This document shows, one piece after another, positions 61,111-64,000 of a DNA stretch of 64,000 nucleotides. Under the pieces are notes generated by a model. It was not told the origin of the DNA, made no database searches, and was given only the letters and a program-made list of their open reading frames with translations. The stretch is from positions 62,001 to 126,000 of the forward strand of contig NZ_JOEQ01000020.1 in the NCBI RefSeq assembly GCF_000721075.1, in the 5' to 3' direction. Origin of the DNA: Streptosporangium amethystogenes. Lineage in GTDB: Bacteria > Actinomycetota > Actinomycetes > Streptosporangiales > Streptosporangiaceae. Each line of letters starts with the position of its first letter. The first letter of the stretch is position 1. Made by a program: the position numbers and the translations under genes.

Positions 61111-61787
61111 GCGGGCCACTACGCGCGGTCATCGCCGACGACCAGGCGCTGGTCCGCACCGGGTTTCGGATGATCCTCTCCGCCGACGGCATCGAGGTCG
61201 CGGCGGAGGCGGCCGACGGGACCGAAGCGGTCGCCGCCGTACGGAGCACCAGGCCGGACGTCGTCCTCATGGACATCCGGATGCCGCGGATGGGCGGCAT
61301 CGAAGCCACCCGCCAGATCATGAGCAGTGGAGCGAACGAGACCCGCGTCGTCATCCTGACCACTTACGATCTCGACCACTACGTCTACGCCGCCCTCACC
61401 GCCGGCGCCAGTGGCTTCCTGCTCAAAGACGTCAGCCCCGAGCACCTGGTGGCCGCGGTACGTCTGGTGCGCTCCGGCGACGCCCTGCTCGCACCGACCA
61501 TCACGCGCCGCCTCATCGAGCGTTTCGCACCCCGAGACGAGGCGAAGGCCGATCTCCACCGCGATCTGTCCGAACTGACGCCACGAGAACTGGAAGTGCT
61601 ACGCCTGCTCGCCACCGGCCTGAGCAACGCCGAACTCGCCGACCGGCTGACTCTCAGCACGACGACGGTGAAAACCCACGTCGCCCGCATTCTGTCCAAA
61701 CTCGGCCTCCGCGACCGTGTCCAGGCCGTCGTGCTGGCCTACGAAACCGGACTGATCTCCCCAGGCGGCCCATCGGGCACCGGCTGA
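61107..61787 (+). CDS. LuxR/NarL family response regulator
   Basis: A 226-residue regulator. The receiver has the acidic pair in VIADDQALVRTGFRMILSAD, the phospho-Asp in PDVVLMDIRMPRMGGIEATR and Lys in GASGFLLKDVSPEHL. The C-terminal LuxR HTH reads LTPRELEVLRLLATGLSNAE then LADRLTLSTTTVKTHVARIL. The ATG at 61107 overlaps the kinase stop. Target genes are not evident; the hydrolase gene upstream is divergent from the pair and is the nearest candidate. Confidence 0.92.
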   Translation: MSGPLRAVIADDQALVRTGFRMILSADGIEVAAEAADGTEAVAAVRSTRPDVVLMDIRMPRMGGIEATRQIMSSGANETRVVILTTYDLDHYVYAALTAGASGFLLKDVSPEHLVAAVRLVRSGDALLAPTITRRLIERFAPRDEAKADLHRDLSELTPRELEVLRLLATGLSNAELADRLTLSTTTVKTHVARILSKLGLRDRVQAVVLAYETGLISPGGPSGTG

Positions 61788-62033
61788 CCGGCCATCGTGT
61801 CTGAAGAGCCTGAACATCGGCGAGCCGATCGCGTGATGCGGTAGTGATCATCAAAACGCGGGGCCGAGGTCGGCGTCCCCAGCGTTGTCGCCGGATGGCC
61901 GTCCAGTAATCGGTCGTCAAAGCAGCGACACGGTGACGAACCACCCTGACCGCGGCTTCCCCTCGTGGCGTTGCTTTCGGGCGTCATCATCGCCAGGAAG
62001 GGGGACCGTTGCTATCACTGAAAATCAAAAGCC

Positions 62034-62052
62034 CCGAACGATAATCGTTCGG
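62034..62052. terminator. Perfect palindrome CCGAACGAT-A-ATCGTTCGG
   Basis: CCGAACGATAATCGTTCGG is a 9-bp-arm perfect dyad with AAAATCAAAA just before and GCGTTTG after it, about 245 bases beyond the response regulator stop. It could end transcripts from either side; the flanking A and T runs favour the leftward direction. Confidence 0.5.
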
Positions 62053-62074
62053 AGCGTTTGTGCTGCTCAGCTGT

Positions 62075-62118
62075 TGTGGTCAGGGCGGGGGGCGAACCGC
62101 CGACCTTCCGCTTTTCAG
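62075..62118 (-). other. tRNA-Phe-like 3' fragment (possible attachment-site scar)
   Basis: Read on the minus strand, CTGAAAAGCGGAAGGTCGGC and GGTTCGCCCCCCGCCCTGAC then CACA correspond to a tRNA-Phe from its anticodon loop (GAA) to the 3' end. One extra C disturbs the T-arm, and the 5' half does not fit a tRNA. Integrating elements often use tRNA 3' ends as att sites and leave such fragments. No integrase is seen nearby. Confidence 0.5.
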
Positions 62119-62827
62119 AGAGGGAGCGATCGCCCTGCTCCGCTCGGCCGACACAAGGTCAGAGGGTGTTGTAGGGCCGTCGCCATACGTTCGTGATGGC
62201 TGACGTTGTCGTCACCGCTGTCGTCGGCTGTCACGTCTTGAAGCGACAACCGACGGTGAAGGCGGCGCCGGACGGCATGGGCATCGGCCGGCACCGATGT
62301 CGCCTCCACACCCGTCACACCCGATCAGGGCAGCCGGCCTGGCTTGTCGACGATGCCTGCGGCCGGCTCCGCACAGCCGAAGGCCGGCAACTCGGCCGGC
62401 TTGCCCAGGAACAGGATCCCGTGGAGATGATCCCGGGACCACAGCTGTGACAGTCCGTCCAGGGCCTCGCGGCGGCACCCGACGAGGTGATCCATCCGTC
62501 GCGACAGCCGAGCACTGGAGGCTCCATAACCACTCACCTCACGAGGAGCGTCTGAGCCTGAGGCGCCCGCTCCAGGAGAGCACGGTCGACAAAAAGCCAC
62601 ACGGTTCACGTATTGCAAACAAAGGTATATTTCCTCTTATTTACGCCCGCAAACTAAGCAATCTACCTTATTGTGCGAGCAAGTTGGCGAAAGCGAGATG
62701 GATTACATTGCATTCATACGTTAAATTGCGGATACATCCGACTCTGAGCCCATTTCCTGAGATCACGTCGGCAGGGAGGGTCACGACCGGGGAAAACCAT
62801 TTCGGATTCACTCGAAGGGCGCGCGCT
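62119..62827. other. Non-coding stretch before fmdB, AT-rich toward the right
   Basis: No gene could be supported here. From about 62600 to 62750 the sequence becomes AT-rich (GTATATTTCC, ATTGCATTCATACGTTAAAT), a likely promoter zone for fmdBA. A leftward frame near 62380-62520 contains ILFLGKPAELP, echoing the FLFLGKPATYTP of the hydrolase at 58175-59470, and may be a scrap of a related gene. Confidence 0.4.
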
Positions 62828-63109
62828 ATGGCGGTATATGTCTATCGATGCCCGTGCTGCTCTGAGATTGAGATCACCTTTCCGATCGGCACCGCACCCG
62901 CTGCGGTGCCGTGTCCAGACTGCGGCGCGGCCTCGGTCCGGGCTTTCTCAGCGCCGATGCTCGCGCGTACTCCGGCCGCCATATCCACCCGGTTGCAGCG
63001 CGCGGAGCGCAGCGCCTTCGAGCCCGAAGTCGTCACGTCCCTGCCGCAGCGCCGTACCGGAGGCGCGGCGGTCGCCCATCCCGCTACCAGCCGCCTGCCG
63101 CGGCCGTGA
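62828..63109 (+). CDS. fmdB: FmdB-type zinc ribbon protein
   Basis: A 93-residue protein that begins MAVYVYRCPCCSEIEITFPI and has the second Cys pair in VPCPDCGAASVRAF, forming the CxxC...CxxC zinc ribbon of the FmdB family. The C-terminal part is basic and low in complexity. GAAGGG lies eight bases before the ATG. It is 30 bases upstream of the formamidase gene, the arrangement named after Methylophilus fmdAB; its function is probably regulatory. Confidence 0.88.
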   Translation: MAVYVYRCPCCSEIEITFPIGTAPAAVPCPDCGAASVRAFSAPMLARTPAAISTRLQRAERSAFEPEVVTSLPQRRTGGAAVAHPATSRLPRP

Positions 63110-63139
63110 CCGTCTCGCAGCGCCGAAAGGAATCCAGCC

Positions 63140-64000
63140 GTGCCAGAGTTGATTTTCCCGCTCGACTCGAAGAGGAAGTTCACCGACCAGGTCAAGATCG
63201 GTCACAACCGTTGGCACCCCGCGATCCCGCCGGTGGCATGGGTCAAACCCGGCGACAGCTTCCGGGTCCACTGCCGGGAGTGGTTCGACGGTGCGATCCA
63301 CAACGACGACTCCGCCGAGGACATCCGTGACGCCCCGTTGACGACGGTGCACGCGCTCAGCGGCCCGTTCGCGGTCGAAGGGGCCGAGCCGGGCGACCTA
63401 CTGGTCGTGGACATCCTCGACCTGGGGCCCATCCCCCAGGAGGACAGCGGCCCGCTGGCCGGCCAGGGCTGGGGTTACACCGGGATCTTCCCCACCAAGA
63501 ACGGCGGCGGGTTCCTCACCGAGCAGTTCCCCGACGCCTACAAGGCGATCTGGGACTTCTCCGGCCAGACTGCCACATCACGTCATATCCCAGCGGTGTC
63601 GTTCACCGGCATCACCCACCCTGGGCTCATGGGCACCGCGCCGTCGGCGGCGCTGCTGTCGAAATGGAACGCGCGGGAATCGGCGCTGATAGCCACGGCC
63701 CCGCAGAGAGTGCCACCGCTGGCCCTGCCTCCTGAGCCCCGGGACGCCGTCCTCGGCTCTGTCTCCCCATCCGAGTTCGACCGGATCGCGGCCGAGGCGG
63801 CCCGCACCGCGCCACCGCGAGAGAACGGCGGCAACCAGGACATCAAGAACCTCACCCGGGGCTCCCGCGTGTTCTACCCGGTGTACGTACCCGGCGCGAA
63901 CCTGTCCGTCGGCGACCTGCACTTCTCTCAGGGCGACGGCGAGATCACCTTCTGCGGTGCCATCGAGATGGGCGGCTTCATCGACCTGCGGGTCGAGGTC
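63140..64000 (+). CDS. fmdA: Formamidase/acetamidase FmdA, partial
   Basis: Cytosolic amidohydrolase that converts formamide (or acetamide) to the acid and ammonia; 287 residues are present of about 410, and the 3' end is outside the window. Family landmarks: DSKRKFTDQVKIGHNRWHPA, VKPGDSFRVHCREWFDGAIH, HALSGPFAVEGAEPGDLLVV, PAVSFTGITHPGLMGTAPS, NGGNQDIKNLTRGSRVFYPV, and SQGDGEITFCGAIEMGGFID. GTG start with AAAGGA eight bases before it. Co-transcribed with fmdB; the pair lets the cell use short amides as nitrogen sources. Confidence 0.92.
   Translation, partial: MPELIFPLDSKRKFTDQVKIGHNRWHPAIPPVAWVKPGDSFRVHCREWFDGAIHNDDSAEDIRDAPLTTVHALSGPFAVEGAEPGDLLVVDILDLGPIPQEDSGPLAGQGWGYTGIFPTKNGGGFLTEQFPDAYKAIWDFSGQTATSRHIPAVSFTGITHPGLMGTAPSAALLSKWNARESALIATAPQRVPPLALPPEPRDAVLGSVSPSEFDRIAAEAARTAPPRENGGNQDIKNLTRGSRVFYPVYVPGANLSVGDLHFSQGDGEITFCGAIEMGGFIDLRVEV

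Noticed and set aside
62193..62520. Possible fragment of a hydrolase related to the gene at 58175-59470
   Set aside because: Only ILFLGKPAEL is shared convincingly; the rest does not align by eye, so it is mentioned but not called a pseudogene.
1..64000. CRISPR arrays, intact insertion sequences and biosynthetic gene clusters
   Set aside because: No regularly spaced repeats, transposase motifs or PKS/NRPS domains were seen; SARP, LAL and BtrH-like genes alone do not make a cluster.

Overview
This is a 64 kb stretch of a high-GC actinomycete chromosome. The host is probably a sporulating, Streptosporangium/Nonomuraea-like genus. That is inferred from the very high GC content, from several large AfsR/SARP, NB-ARC-TPR and LuxR-ATPase (LAL) regulators, from an XRE-DUF5753/DUF397 pair, a DUF5999/HATPase pair and a stand-alone FtsX-ectodomain protein, and from frequent GTG starts with ATGA/GTGA gene overlaps. 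No rRNA, intact tRNA, CRISPR array, intact transposase or phage gene was seen.

Layout. 0-11 kb is ordinary metabolism: GH15 glucoamylase-like enzyme, AraC regulator, DUF1772 membrane protein, secreted serine hydrolase, 6-PGDH-like reductase, molybdate transporter modBC with a HTH-TOBE regulator but no modA, and a RecD2 helicase. 11-20 kb is the most unusual region. A SARP-NB-ARC-TPR regulator has a 34-residue hydrophobic peptide gene downstream and diverges from a three-gene operon: a GT-B-like protein, a half-length PfkB homologue whose GAGD motif has become GAGS, and an intact PfkB kinase. An NB-ARC-TPR (NLR-like) protein with a glycine-rich N-terminal motif closes the region. 20-28 kb is a sugar/peptide block: LacI regulator with repeated operator-like sites, a GH30-ricin enzyme broken by a frameshift, ROK regulator, secreted M14 carboxypeptidase behind a perfect 18-bp palindrome, and RpiR regulator.

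28-47 kb is accessory and mosaic: methyltransferase, DUF5999/HATPase pair with a 30-codon ORF, MarR/MMPL efflux, MFS, a decayed vapBC pair, an Ada-like zinc microprotein (two copies), a YtrA-type GntR operon with a nested inverted repeat, a beta-propeller phytase, DsrE and CMD proteins, a LAL regulator, a small two-gene module with relics elsewhere, the XRE/DUF397 pair and a tandem FtsX-ectodomain protein. 47-51 kb holds a two-component system divergent from an ABC exporter. 51-57 kb mixes pseudogene debris (DJ-1/PfpI, zinc alcohol dehydrogenase, tail of the GntR-linked membrane protein) with intact SRPBCC, SCO0854-like, MBL, MerR and second GntR genes. 57-64 kb has a BtrH-like orphan, a secreted alpha/beta hydrolase, a NarL-type two-component system, a roughly 1 kb non-coding stretch with a tRNA-Phe-like fragment, and fmdB-fmdA (formamidase), which runs off the end.

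How it fits together. Most genes are regulator-plus-target pairs with visible dyads (LacI, MarR, MerR, GntR). The repeated fragments at 20.1, 34.4-36.9, 42.6-43.9, 46.6 and 56.4 kb show repeated small duplications and deletions. All functional statements come from reading the sequence and from family knowledge; no database search was run.
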